Shown: positions 51,518 through 60,360, numbered from the stretch's first letter. The stretch is 64,000 nt of DNA from JALZOC01 sp035758845 (GCA_035758845.1 DASTVZ010000012.1:1-64000); one strand, 5' to 3'. Translations and numbers: made by a program. Notes: generated by a model not told the origin, from the letters alone.

Positions 51518-51862
51518 CTACTTCACGTCGGACAGAACGACCAGGATTTCCCCGGGACGAACCAGGCCGAGTTGCTGCCTGGCCACGAGCTCGAGCGTGG
51601 CGGCGTCGTGTTGCAGTCGATGGACTTCGCCGCGGAGCGCCTCGTTTTCGCGCTGCAAATCGGCGAGATGCTGCTTGACACGAAGGAGATCCTGGCGGGA
51701 CCTGATGATCTGGAAGAGTCCGCGTTCCCCGAAGATGGCGTCGAGGAGCAGCACGCATCCAAGGAAGACAACCGCGAGGCGGACGTGCCGCGAACGGCGA
51801 CGTCGCTTCTCAAGTGTGTTCGCCGCGGCGACATCGGCGACTGAACGCGCCTCACCGGTCAT
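51518..51862 (-). CDS. FtsB/DivIC-like septum formation initiator protein
   Basis: A 114-residue protein: basic cytoplasmic N-terminus (EKRRRRSRH), one span (VRLAVVFLGCVLLLDAIFG), then a coiled coil (LLRVKQHLADLQRENEALRGEVHRLQ) and the short globular end EILVVLSDVK. This is the usual layout and length of FtsB/DivIC. ATG 51862 is preferred over GTG 51871. The next gene on the strand starts 122 bases later, so it may be the first gene of, or stand just before, the kinase operon. Confidence 0.8.
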   Translation of the reverse strand: MTGEARSVADVAAANTLEKRRRRSRHVRLAVVFLGCVLLLDAIFGERGLFQIIRSRQDLLRVKQHLADLQRENEALRGEVHRLQHDAATLELVARQQLGLVRPGEILVVLSDVK

Positions 51863-51906
51863 GCACTGCACCGTACCAGACCGCGATCAGAAGTACAAGC
51901 AAAAAC

Positions 51907-51915
51907 TGTTATGAT
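51907..51915 (+). promoter_or_regulatory. Extended -10 promoter of tRNA-Phe
   Basis: TGTTATGAT: the TG plus TATGAT box (51910-51915), 30 bases before the tRNA. No good -35 is seen. Confidence 0.45.
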
Positions 51916-51944
51916 GAGGGTTCAGTTCTCGAGCGTTCTTCCGG

Positions 51945-52017
51945 GCCGAGGTAGCTCAGTTGGTAGAGCACACGCCTGAAAAGCGTGGTGTCGGCAGTTC
52001 AATTCTGCCCCTCGGCA
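51945..52017 (+). tRNA. tRNA-Phe (GAA)
   Basis: A 73-base cloverleaf: acceptor stem GCCGAGG with CCTCGGC, D arm GCTC/GAGC, anticodon stem CACGC/GCGTG around CTGAAAA with anticodon GAA, T arm GGCAG/CTGCC with TTCAATT, and discriminator A. The CCA end is not encoded. A heptanucleotide T-rich array follows directly and may act in termination. Confidence 0.97.
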
Positions 52018-52042
52018 TTTCCCTTTTCCCTTTTCCCTTTTT
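52018..52042 (+). repeat. Heptanucleotide array TTTCCCT (3 units) after the tRNA
   Basis: Three exact units plus a T-run. The T-rich strand follows the tRNA and could help to end transcription. Confidence 0.75.
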
Positions 52043-52496
52043 ACTGGCGCCAGTAATACGCGCGGCCCTGATTCCAATTGACGGCAAACAACAATCCGCC
52101 GTCCTTGGCACGATAGACGCGCGTGCCGGTCGCAGCGATACGGCTGCCATCGAGTGGGCCGCGCAGCACCTTCGGCCACCACTCGATGCGCGCCGGCACG
52201 TCGCCCGGCAGACCGTCGGCCGCAATCTCTTGCGGCTCGAGCAACGCACGAAGCATGCCTTCCTCCTCGTGGGGAAACTCGAAGAGGCCCCAGCGCTGCA
52301 ACGTGCCGGGCACGTGTCCTTCGCGAATGTCGTGCGAGCTGGTGGGCAATCCTTCCGGAATCCAGCCATTCGCGATCGCCCCGGCCTGACGCGCCTCGGC
52401 GAGCGTCGCATAAGAGTTCGTTTGCGCCTTGACTCCGGCGCAGGCCGTGAGCAACGGCGCGGCAACCAGAGCCGCGCAGAGAGCGATCCGCATCAT
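52041..52496 (-). CDS. Small lipoprotein of unknown function
   Basis: About 151 residues. Start ATG 52496 (or 52493) overlaps the amidase stop. The signal peptide ends in a good lipobox (LLTACAG). The mature part contains IANGWIPEGLPTSSHDIREGH and WWPKVLRGPLDG, with conserved-looking Trp and Gly residues but no known motif. It may bind a partner at the cell surface. Coupling to the amidase gene suggests a common process. Confidence 0.65.
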   Translation of the reverse strand: MMRIALCAALVAAPLLTACAGVKAQTNSYATLAEARQAGAIANGWIPEGLPTSSHDIREGHVPGTLQRWGLFEFPHEEEGMLRALLEPQEIAADGLPGDVPARIEWWPKVLRGPLDGSRIAATGTRVYRAKDGGLLFAVNWNQGRAYYWRQ

Positions 52497-53317
52497 GGGG
52501 CGCTGAACCATCGAGCATACAGCTCGGGTCGACGGTGCCGCATGAACAGCCGCTCGGCGTGCGATGTAGACACCTGACGCAGATCCAGATCTGCAACGAG
52601 GGTCGCGTCCGCCAGCCGCGGCGCTCTCGCCAGCACGACACCGTCGGGGGCGCAGACGAAAGACTCACCAGCAAAGGTGAGGCAGGCCTCCGCACCGACC
52701 CGATTACACAGCGCGATGAAATAGCCGTTCTGAAACGCCGCGACGCGCATCTCCGCTTCATAGAGACCGTCTGGCCACTCGTCAATCGCACCGGCCTGCG
52801 GGACGACTACCAGCTCGGCGCCATTCAGTTTGAGCGCGCGCATGTATTCCGGATAATGGCGGTCATAACAGATCGCAACCCCAATAACGCCAGCCTTGGT
52901 CTGGTAGACAGGCGCGCCGGTATCACCTGGCGCGTAATATCCCTGCTCGTGGAAGCACGCGTAATCGGTGATATGCATCATCCGGGTCCGTCCCAGCAGC
53001 GAGCCGTCGGCATCGATCACCGGGGAACAATCGTACGCGCGCGTACCATCGCGCTCATACAAGTTGAGAACAGTCACGACGCCCAGTTCGCGTGATCTCC
53101 GCGCGAACGCATCGGTGAGCGGACCGGGAACGGCCTCGGCAAGATCCAGCGCGCCCGCCTGCGCCGGACGCTGGGGGTGAAACGGTTCGAACGCGAGCTC
53201 AGCAAACGCAATCACAACCGCGCCGTCGCGGGCGGCGCGTTCCATCGCGTTCAGACCTCGCCTGATGTTGTCAGCCTTATCGGCGGCGGCATGCTGCTGC
53301 ACGAGTGCGACGCGCAT
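52493..53317 (-). CDS. Carbon-nitrogen hydrolase (nitrilase family) with unusual Lys site
   Basis: A 274-residue protein of the nitrilase/amidase fold. Glu40 (VIAFAELAFEPF) and Cys150 (GVAICYDRHYPEYMRAL) of the catalytic triad are present. The position of the catalytic Lys, usually YRKxH, reads GRTRMMHI, with Met113 in its place. The overall sequence is closest in kind to N-carbamoylputrescine amidase-like proteins. Amide or carbamoyl hydrolysis is therefore uncertain. It is coupled to the small lipoprotein gene. Confidence 0.8.
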   Translation of the reverse strand: MRVALVQQHAAADKADNIRRGLNAMERAARDGAVVIAFAELAFEPFHPQRPAQAGALDLAEAVPGPLTDAFARRSRELGVVTVLNLYERDGTRAYDCSPVIDADGSLLGRTRMMHITDYACFHEQGYYAPGDTGAPVYQTKAGVIGVAICYDRHYPEYMRALKLNGAELVVVPQAGAIDEWPDGLYEAEMRVAAFQNGYFIALCNRVGAEACLTFAGESFVCAPDGVVLARAPRLADATLVADLDLRQVSTSHAERLFMRHRRPELYARWFSAP

Positions 53318-53344
53318 GCCGCGATCATAGTCGCGATTTCAGTT

Positions 53345-53442
53345 CCGCCTACGCCAAGGCTCCTACCTTCGCCGAGGCTCCGGTGGGCCGCCGTGCCTTG
53401 GCGGGGGCTAGCCGGCGGACCGCCGTAGCTTCAGCGAAGGCT
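53345..53442 (-). repeat. REP-like element with inverted 22-base units
   Basis: The word CCTTCGCCGAGGCTCCGGTG (from 53366) and its relative CCTTCGCTGAAGCTACGGCG (minus strand from about 53441) stand in opposite orientation, and CGCCAAGGC (53352) pairs with GCCTTGGCG (53395). The element reaches the stop codon of the next gene. Confidence 0.6.
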
Positions 53443-53856
53443 GGTTCGATCGGTCTTGACTTTGTGGGAAGGCGGAGAGGCGACGACGACCCATTCGGCA
53501 CGCCGCTCGCCGGCTGATTCACGATAGCGAACCTTCACGCGTTCACCTTTGTGTGCCGCTAACTCCGAGGCTTTGATCGTTTTGGATCCCTGACGAATCG
53601 TCGCGTCGCTTTGCAGCAGGAATCGCTGTTTGCCGCTCGCGGTTTTTACGACGATCTCGGTTGCCTGATCGTCGATCTGATCCAGCGTACCGACCATTGA
53701 CCGTTCCGGAGGCTGTTCGGCGCCTACTCCAACATCCGCCGCCGCGCTCGCGTCTCGGGCGGGTGCTGCATGAGCTGTCAGGCTGGCGGGACGAACTGTG
53801 GGCACCACCATCAGAACGGAACTTGTAATCGCGAGGAGGAGGATGGTCAGCCGCAC
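53431..53856 (-). CDS. Secreted small beta-barrel protein (DUF5666-like)
   Basis: About 141 residues from a GTG at 53856; codons upstream are not protein-like. A hydrophobic export signal (LTILLLAITSSVLMVV) is followed by an Ala/Pro-rich linker and about 75 residues with the alternating pattern VGTLDQIDDQATEIVVKTASG, KQRFLLQSDATIRQG, ERVKVRYRESAGERRAEWVVV, an OB-type or DUF5666-like barrel. Function unknown. The start is not certain. The last codons come from the REP-like element. Confidence 0.5.
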   Translation of the reverse strand: MRLTILLLAITSSVLMVVPTVRPASLTAHAAPARDASAAADVGVGAEQPPERSMVGTLDQIDDQATEIVVKTASGKQRFLLQSDATIRQGSKTIKASELAAHKGERVKVRYRESAGERRAEWVVVASPPSHKVKTDRTSLR

Positions 53857-54052
53857 GGGTACTCCGCACTCGGTCTCGCGGTTCCAGCCGACGAGGGGAA
53901 TCGCGGAAATAGTGCCCGTCAACGCCGCAGCTGGAGGAGTCGACCGGGGAGTCCAGCCAATCGCCACGACGCCGGCGGGCACCAATCCTGAACACAATCC
54001 CGGTGCCAGCACGGTTGCGGCTCGATAGAATGAAACAAAGCGTCTTGTTGCA

Positions 54053-55660
54053 ATGACTTCGACGATTGCTACCTCTGAGCTCGATCCAGTTGCGACCGAG
54101 CAGCAGCGCCCCAGCGGGGCAAAATTGCGCCCAGGCATCTCGCTGCGTCTCCGGCTGGCACTGCTCGTTGCGCTGAGCGTCGCCATCGTCATCGGCATCG
54201 AAGCCTTTCTCGAAATCCGTGTCTTCGAGCGAACCGTCGAACACGATCTCCTCGATACCGCGCGCATCACCGCGCTGGCGGTCGCAGACGATTACGAACT
54301 GAGAAGTGATCCGGTCGACGTCGACGGCCTCTCGATCGACCTGCACGACCTGGTGGTCAGCGCACCAACGCTCCGCACGCTCACGATTGTTCAACTCGGC
54401 GGTGACACGCCAACCGTGGTCGCCAGTACGTCCACTGGTGAGCTGCCGGAAGCGATTGCGCTCGGCGTCAGTGCCGTTCGCGCCGCATCGACGATGTCGG
54501 AGACGGTCTCTCCGGGCGCGATCGCGGTGGCGGTTCCCCTCGTGCGCGCTGATGGAACACGTGCCGCGGCGGTGGCCACGGTTTCACTGGGAGCACTCCA
54601 GCAACTTCGAACCAAGGGACGGCAGGTGACGTTGTGGTTTACTCCCGCCGCCATTGTGGTCCTGACGTTGCTTGTCGATTGGCTTGGACGCCGGCTGATT
54701 CATCGTCCGATCGGTCTGATTCGCGACACGATGGCTCGCGCGGGAGCTGGCGACTTCACCGCGCGTGCGCAGCAGTCACGGCCGGACGAAATCGGGAGTG
54801 TTGCCGCCGGCCTGAACGACATGCTGCAGCGGCTTCAAGATTTTCACGAGGCGTTGCAGGAACGGGTCAACGAAGCGACCGTCGAATTGCGATTGCGGAA
54901 TGCCGAACTGGTCGAGACCTATCAGCGCGTGTTCGCCCTTCGCGAGGCGCTCGCGCGGGCCGAACAAGTGGCGGCGGTGGGTCAAACGGCCGCGAGCGTG
55001 GCGCATCAGGTCGGAACGCCGCTGAATCTGATTTCCGGCTACGTCCAGATGCTGCAGGAGGACGCGTCGGTCGATCCAAAAACGGCTCGACGACTTCAGA
55101 TCGTGCAAGAGCAGATTGCCAAGGTCACGTCCGTTGTACGTAGCGTCCTCGATCACTCGAGACGACCGGGCAACCGCGCGTCGATCGCGCTTCGGCCGCT
55201 GTTGACTCGTGTCGCCGACGTGGCCAGACCCAAGCTCGATGCATCGCGGATCGCACTCAACCTTGATGTCTCGGATGCGTTGCCGCCGATCTGGGCCGAT
55301 TCGGAAGAACTCGAGCTCGCCATTTTGAATCTCGTGACCAACAGTCTCGACGCCATGCCCGGGGGAGGGACGCTGTCAATCCGCGCGGCCACCTCTGAAA
55401 CAGGTGTGCGCGTGGAGGTCAGCGACACGGGAACCGGAATTCCACAGGAACTGCTGCCTCGCATTTTTGATCCATGGGTGACGACCAAGACCGCGGGCCA
55501 CGGCACTGGCCTGGGCCTGAGCATTACGCACGACGTCATCGCGCGTCACGGCGGAACCATCGTGGCGGCCAGCGATCCGGGCCGCAAAACCGTCTTCACT
55601 ATTGAGCTGCCGTCAGCGCTGGCAGCGGAGACCGTTGATGTCCAAAATTCTGATCGTTGA
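54053..55660 (+). CDS. Membrane sensor histidine kinase (NtrB/ZraS-like)
   Basis: A 535-residue protein. Spans at about 33-53 and 196-214 enclose a periplasmic sensor region of about 140 residues. HAMP (IHRPIGLIRDTMARAGAGDF) and a coiled coil follow. His318 in AASVAHQVGTPLNLISGY is the phosphorylation site, and the ATPase has NLVTNSLDAMP (N box), VSDTGTGIP (G1) and GHGTGLGLSITHDVI (G2). It overlaps the response regulator gene by 23 bases, so the pair works together. The signal is unknown. Confidence 0.9.
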   Translation: MTSTIATSELDPVATEQQRPSGAKLRPGISLRLRLALLVALSVAIVIGIEAFLEIRVFERTVEHDLLDTARITALAVADDYELRSDPVDVDGLSIDLHDLVVSAPTLRTLTIVQLGGDTPTVVASTSTGELPEAIALGVSAVRAASTMSETVSPGAIAVAVPLVRADGTRAAAVATVSLGALQQLRTKGRQVTLWFTPAAIVVLTLLVDWLGRRLIHRPIGLIRDTMARAGAGDFTARAQQSRPDEIGSVAAGLNDMLQRLQDFHEALQERVNEATVELRLRNAELVETYQRVFALREALARAEQVAAVGQTAASVAHQVGTPLNLISGYVQMLQEDASVDPKTARRLQIVQEQIAKVTSVVRSVLDHSRRPGNRASIALRPLLTRVADVARPKLDASRIALNLDVSDALPPIWADSEELELAILNLVTNSLDAMPGGGTLSIRAATSETGVRVEVSDTGTGIPQELLPRIFDPWVTTKTAGHGTGLGLSITHDVIARHGGTIVAASDPGRKTVFTIELPSALAAETVDVQNSDR

Positions 55661-56993
55661 TGACGACGGCGAGACATGCCGATTCATGGCGGAGCTGCTC
55701 GAGCGGCCCGATCGAGAAATGCGGACAACGCAGGACGCCAGTGAAGCGTTGACCCTGGCGAAGCAGCCGTTCGACCTGCTGATCTCCGACATCAATCTCG
55801 ATGCCCAGCAAAATGGCATGGACGTGCTTCGCGCGTTCAAACAGTCGAACCCGCGCGGGCACGTTGTCCTGATCAGCGGCTTTGGCACGCTGCAGACCGC
55901 CATCGACGCGGTTCGCGCCGGCGCCTTTGACTACATCAGCAAGCCGTTCAACATTTCCGAGGTGAAGGCCACCGTCGAACGTGCGCTGTCCGATGTCGGT
56001 ACGCCGGCGGCACCGCGGCCGTCGCTCGACGTGCCACCGCCCGGTCTCATCGGCCGAACCGCCGGAATGTTGTCGGTCTATAAACAAATCGCACATGCCG
56101 CCAATGCTGTGGCGCCTGTGCTGATCATCGGTGACAGCGGCACCGGCAAAGAGCTGGTCGCGCGCGCCATCCACGCACACGGCCGGCGGTCGGCGCGGCC
56201 GTTCGTCCCGATCAACTGTGGTGCACTCACCGAGAGCGTGCTCGAATCAGAGCTGTTCGGACATACGCGCGGATCGTTCACCGGCGCCATTGCCGACACC
56301 AAAGGCATATTCGAGCAGGCGACGGGTGGCACCGTGTTTCTCGACGAGATCGGTGAAACCTCGCCCGCCCTTCAAGTGAAACTGCTGCGGGTGTTGCAGG
56401 AAGGCGAAGTGAGACCGGTTGGCGGCAGCCGCCTCGTCAAAGTTGATGTGCGTGTCGTCGCCGCCACCAACGTCGACCTCGAGCGTGAAGTGACGGCGCA
56501 GCGTTTCCGGCAGGATCTCTTCTACCGTCTGAGCGTCATCGTCATCCGCGTGCCGGCGTTGCGTGATCGTCGCGAAGACATCCCCCTGTTGATCCAGACG
56601 TTCCTGGCAAACGCGTGCGCCCGCGCCGGCCGCAGAGTCGAGCTCTCCCCCGCGGCGATTTCAGCGCTGACGTCGTACCGGTGGCCCGGCAACGTGCGCG
56701 AGCTCGAAAACACGATCGAGCGCCTGGTCGTGTTCAGCCGCGGATCGGTCATCGACGTCGCCGATCTTCCGTTCAAAGCGACAGGACCCGACCTGCACGA
56801 GCGGCTGTTTGCGGACTTGCCGTCGCTTGACGAGATCGAGCGACGCTATCTGCTTCACGTGATCGAGCAGGTCGGCGGCAATCGCACTCGCGCCGCAGAG
56901 GTGCTGGGCATCGATCGGCGGACGCTTTACCGGATGGCGGAGAGGTTCAGTATTGATTTGAAGGAAGACATACCGGGCAGCGGGGCGGCCTGA
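55638..56993 (+). CDS. NtrC-family sigma-54 dependent response regulator
   Basis: A 451-residue protein from ATG 55638. Receiver residues 1-115: DDD at 8-10, phosphoacceptor Asp51 and Lys102. The AAA+ domain has GDSGTGKELVARAIH (Walker A), LFGHTRGSFTGA (the GAFTGA loop in the GSFTGA form that contacts sigma-54), GGTVFLDEIGE (Walker B) and RWPGNVRELEN. The C-terminal Fis-type helix-turn-helix reads GGNRTRAAEVLGIDRRTLYRM. It activates sigma-54 promoters when phosphorylated. Its targets are unknown; the ABC exporter behind it points towards it. Confidence 0.93.
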   Translation: MSKILIVDDDGETCRFMAELLERPDREMRTTQDASEALTLAKQPFDLLISDINLDAQQNGMDVLRAFKQSNPRGHVVLISGFGTLQTAIDAVRAGAFDYISKPFNISEVKATVERALSDVGTPAAPRPSLDVPPPGLIGRTAGMLSVYKQIAHAANAVAPVLIIGDSGTGKELVARAIHAHGRRSARPFVPINCGALTESVLESELFGHTRGSFTGAIADTKGIFEQATGGTVFLDEIGETSPALQVKLLRVLQEGEVRPVGGSRLVKVDVRVVAATNVDLEREVTAQRFRQDLFYRLSVIVIRVPALRDRREDIPLLIQTFLANACARAGRRVELSPAAISALTSYRWPGNVRELENTIERLVVFSRGSVIDVADLPFKATGPDLHERLFADLPSLDEIERRYLLHVIEQVGGNRTRAAEVLGIDRRTLYRMAERFSIDLKEDIPGSGAA

Positions 56994-56996
56994 TCG

Positions 56997-58274
56997 TCAC
57001 GCCGCCTCCCACCGCCGGGCGAGAAGCCGGGCAAGCGACAGGAACACGCAGGTCAAGGTCACGAGCACCAGAATCTGCGGCCACAGTTGCCAGATCGCAG
57101 CCTGACGCCAGAAGACTTTCAAATACCCGTCAAGTGCCCACGCGTTGAAGGTCAGCAGCCCCACCTTCTGCATGCTCTCACTCATGAGAAATCGCGGGAA
57201 CATGCTGCCGCCGAGCGCGGACATCGTCAGAATCAGGATCGTCGAAAAGCCAGAGAGCTGCCCGCGGCTTTTGGCCAGCGACGCGAGCACGAGGCCGAGC
57301 GCCGCCGCCGCTGCAGCGGTAAAGAGCGTCATGACCGCGAATCCGGGAAGATGCGAAAAGAGCGGCAATCCAAACGCCACTCTCCCCCACAGGAACATCA
57401 CCGTCAGCTGAAGGCATCCAATCAGCGCGAGCAGAATCCATTTGCCGACGAGTACGCCGGTCATCCCGATGTTCGTTGATAGCAGCCGCTCGAGCGTACC
57501 GGTTTCGGCCTCGTCCAGCAGCGCACCGCCAGCGCCGGCGACAGAAGAGAACAGCAGAAACATCACGCCGATTCCCGCGGCGTAGAACGAGATCAACGAA
57601 CCGCGACGATTATCCGTTCGCATGACGTCGACGACGTCGACGGTGATCGGCATTGCGCCGGTCGCGGCGCTGTTACCAGTGCCACTGGCTTGTCCCTGCG
57701 CCTTCAACCGCGGAAGCCACTGATCAACAGCGACCTTCTGCTGTGGCGTCATCGCCCCGCCGTATTTCTCGAACTGGCGCATCCCTCCCTGCATCAGGAG
57801 ATCGGGCGCCGCCGTCATCGCCACCTTCTGCAGGAGCCCAAGGACCATCTGTGGTGCGATGCGATCGGACACGTCGGACAGCAGCTGCACAGACGGCCCG
57901 CCGCCGGCAAAACCGTTCGCCGAAATCGCGGTTCCCAGACCAGCCGGGATGACAACAGCAACGGGCACGTCACCGCCGCGAACCAGCCGCTCGGCTGCCG
58001 CGCGGTCGAGAACGGTGCCCTTGCCCGAGGCGTCTGTCGTCGTCTGCGTTCGCAAGCCTTGCTCGTTCCTCAAACCTTCGATCAGGCGGGCACTGACTTC
58101 GCTGTGATCCTCGTCCACGACGGCGATGCGGATTCGTGCCGTCGCCGCATCTCCCTGGCCGCCAAAGACGCTCGCGAAGATCGAGAAGAACACAATGGGA
58201 AGGAGAAAGGTCAGCGCCTGCGCAACACGATCGCGTCGCAGGTTGGTCCAGCCGACCCACATCAAAGTTCGCAT
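56997..58274 (-). CDS. ABC-2 type exporter permease
   Basis: A 425-residue protein. An N-terminal span, a long extracytoplasmic region (about 45-220, IRIAVVDEDHSEVSARLIEGL and following) and five C-terminal spans with LLDEAETGTLERLLSTNIGMTGVLVGKW, the typical ABC-2 coupling segment. It forms an exporter with the ATPase encoded just before it. The cargo could be a drug, lipid or peptide. It is convergent with the response regulator gene. Confidence 0.82.
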   Translation of the reverse strand: MRTLMWVGWTNLRRDRVAQALTFLLPIVFFSIFASVFGGQGDAATARIRIAVVDEDHSEVSARLIEGLRNEQGLRTQTTTDASGKGTVLDRAAAERLVRGGDVPVAVVIPAGLGTAISANGFAGGGPSVQLLSDVSDRIAPQMVLGLLQKVAMTAAPDLLMQGGMRQFEKYGGAMTPQQKVAVDQWLPRLKAQGQASGTGNSAATGAMPITVDVVDVMRTDNRRGSLISFYAAGIGVMFLLFSSVAGAGGALLDEAETGTLERLLSTNIGMTGVLVGKWILLALIGCLQLTVMFLWGRVAFGLPLFSHLPGFAVMTLFTAAAAAALGLVLASLAKSRGQLSGFSTILILTMSALGGSMFPRFLMSESMQKVGLLTFNAWALDGYLKVFWRQAAIWQLWPQILVLVTLTCVFLSLARLLARRWEAA

Positions 58275-59209
58275 TACTCGCGCAGCTCCCGGCCGGTTAA
58301 ATGAATGAACACCGACTGCAGACTCGGACCGCGCACGTCGACGTCGTCGACGGCACGCCCCGCGGTCCTGATGTCATCGAGGAGTGGGGGCAATTCGGTG
58401 GCGACATCCTGCATCCGCGCTTTCACGATGCGACCGTCGCCATCGAGCGCCGGCCCATTGTTGCGCCCGGTAATCGCCATCGCTGTGTCTCCGTCGATCG
58501 GCGCGTCGAGCCGAAGCGTCACGAGGCGGAACCGGCCGACAGTCTGGTCGACCAGTTCTGACATCGTGCCGGCCGCGATTACTTTGCCGTGGTCGATGAT
58601 CACGGTGCGCGAGCACCGTGCTTCTGCTTCCTCGAGGTGATGCGTCGTTAACAGCAGCGAGACACCCGACTGCGCGAGATCCGCGAGCATGTCGTAGATT
58701 CGGTCGCGACTCTGCGGATCGACGCCAACGGTTGGTTCATCGAGCAGGACGACACGGGGCCGATGGAGGACGCCGCACGCAATGTTCAACCGGCGGCGCA
58801 TTCCGCCCGAGAACTGCTTGACCAGGTCGGTCGCCCGGTCCAAGAGACCGATCCGTTCCAGCGCCCAATCGACCTGGTGCGCGAGGTCTTTTCCGGTAAG
58901 ACCGTGCAAGCCGCCGAATGCCTCGAGGTTCTCACGCGCCGTCAGCAGCGGATACAGCGCAATCTCCTGAGGCACGATTCCGAGCTCCGGAGCCGTGCGC
59001 CTGCCATCGAGCACGCGATCGAACAGCCGAATCTCGCCGCTGTCGAGGCGCACGCGACCCGTGATCGCCCGAATGAGCGTGGTCTTCCCCGCGCCGTTTG
59101 GCCCGAGCAGCGCCAGCAACTCGCCATGCCGAAGCTCGAAGGTTGCGCCGTTCAGCGCGGCAACGCTCCCGAATCTCTTTCGCGCATCGCGGATCGAGAG
59201 AACGTTCAT
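58274..59209 (-). CDS. ABC-2 type exporter ATPase
   Basis: A 311-residue ATPase: LALLGPNGAGKTTLIRAI (Walker A), LVKQFSGGMRRRLNIACGV (signature), RVVLLDEPTVGVDPQSR (Walker B), LLTTHHLEEAE (switch). A C-terminal region of about 90 residues is usual for the drug/lipid exporter group (DrrA/CcmA-type). Its stop shares one base with the permease start. Confidence 0.88.
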   Translation of the reverse strand: MNVLSIRDARKRFGSVAALNGATFELRHGELLALLGPNGAGKTTLIRAITGRVRLDSGEIRLFDRVLDGRRTAPELGIVPQEIALYPLLTARENLEAFGGLHGLTGKDLAHQVDWALERIGLLDRATDLVKQFSGGMRRRLNIACGVLHRPRVVLLDEPTVGVDPQSRDRIYDMLADLAQSGVSLLLTTHHLEEAEARCSRTVIIDHGKVIAAGTMSELVDQTVGRFRLVTLRLDAPIDGDTAMAITGRNNGPALDGDGRIVKARMQDVATELPPLLDDIRTAGRAVDDVDVRGPSLQSVFIHLTGRELRE

Positions 59210-59236
59210 GCCGGTAGCTTACGTCGGATGATCGGT

Positions 59237-59287
59237 GGCGTTCGCGGTTCCCGGCGAATGGCGGGCGCCGAGCGGCGGATGGCGAAT
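59237..59287 (+). repeat. Heptanucleotide array, unit GGCGAAT (7 units)
   Basis: GGCGTTC, GCGGTTC, two extra bases, GGCGAAT, GGCGGGC, GCCGAGC, GGCGGAT, GGCGAAT. It fills the space between the rsgA stop and the ABC ATPase start. Confidence 0.75.
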
Positions 59288-60360
59288 CAGTCGCGTCCCT
59301 TTTCCTTGATTCGCTTCTGCGCGGCTTTCGTCAAGACCTTCCAGCGACGCCGTTCCTCGATTTGCGTCCGCTGATCGAGCTGGCGGGCGTGAAACGCCTG
59401 CTCGTCTTGCAGTTTGTGATAGCTCTCCAGACGCCCGCGCGCCAGTGCTCCCGACGACACTGCGTCGAGAACCGCGCACCCGGGTTCTTCCCGGTGGCGG
59501 CAATCTCGAAATCTGCAACTGCCTGCGAGTTCCTCGATGTCGCCGAACGCATCGCGCACATCCCCGCTGTCCCAGAGCTGCAGTTCGCGCATTCCCGGCG
59601 TATCAATCAGGACTCCCGCTTCGGGCAGAACAATCATCTGGCGGGCCGTGCTCGTGTGCCTTCCGCGGCTGTCCGACTCGCGCACGTCGACCGTCTTCAG
59701 CAGGTCTTGTCCGACGAGGCGGTTGACGATGGTTGACTTCCCGACACCGGACGATCCCAGCAAAGCCGCGGTCTGACCGGTACCGAGATATTGACGGAGT
59801 ACGTCGACACCCGCGGGCACCTGGCAGGACACGACATGAACCGGGACATCGCCGACCGATGCGCGGACGACGTCTGCCATCGCCGCAGCGTCGGCGGCAA
59901 GATCAGCCTTGTTCAGAACCACAACCGGCGAAGCACCGCTTTCGACCGCGACCAGCAGATACCGTTCGATCCGTCGTGGATTGAAATCGCCGTCGAGACC
60001 GGCGACAAGAAACACGGTGTCGATATTTGCCGCGACAACCTGCTCCTCGGTTGGATCCCCGGCCGCCCGGCGCGAGAAGCGGCTTCGTCGGGGCAACACG
60101 GCGACGATTCGGCTGTCGCCGGAATGCTCCGGCGGCTGAACGGCAACCCAATCGCCGACCGCTGGGAAATCCGCGCGGGTCGCTGCGCGGTGGCGAAGAC
60201 GGCCGGATACCCGCGCGAGCGATTCTCCCGCCTCGGTGATCACGCGATAGATGTGGGTGTGCTCGAGCGCGACTCGACCGGGAGCAAAACCTTCAGCCGC
60301 AAAGGGAGCAAATGCGTCAGCCAGCGCGGGCGTCCATCCGAGGCGGAACAGCGCAGTCAC
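59287..60360 (-). CDS. rsgA: Ribosome biogenesis GTPase RsgA
   Basis: A 357-residue circularly permuted GTPase. An OB domain (RHRAATRADFPAVGDWVAV) is followed by VVVLNKADL (G4), GSSGVGKSTIVNRLVG (G1), RGRHTSTARQM (G2), IDTPGMRELQLW (G3), and a C-terminal zinc site CRFRDCRHREEPGC. It checks maturation of the 30S subunit. GTG 60360 overlaps the upstream stop (GTGA); the 47 codons before it in the longest frame are the antisense of a heptanucleotide repeat. Confidence 0.93.
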   Translation of the reverse strand: MTALFRLGWTPALADAFAPFAAEGFAPGRVALEHTHIYRVITEAGESLARVSGRLRHRAATRADFPAVGDWVAVQPPEHSGDSRIVAVLPRRSRFSRRAAGDPTEEQVVAANIDTVFLVAGLDGDFNPRRIERYLLVAVESGASPVVVLNKADLAADAAAMADVVRASVGDVPVHVVSCQVPAGVDVLRQYLGTGQTAALLGSSGVGKSTIVNRLVGQDLLKTVDVRESDSRGRHTSTARQMIVLPEAGVLIDTPGMRELQLWDSGDVRDAFGDIEELAGSCRFRDCRHREEPGCAVLDAVSSGALARGRLESYHKLQDEQAFHARQLDQRTQIEERRRWKVLTKAAQKRIKEKGRD

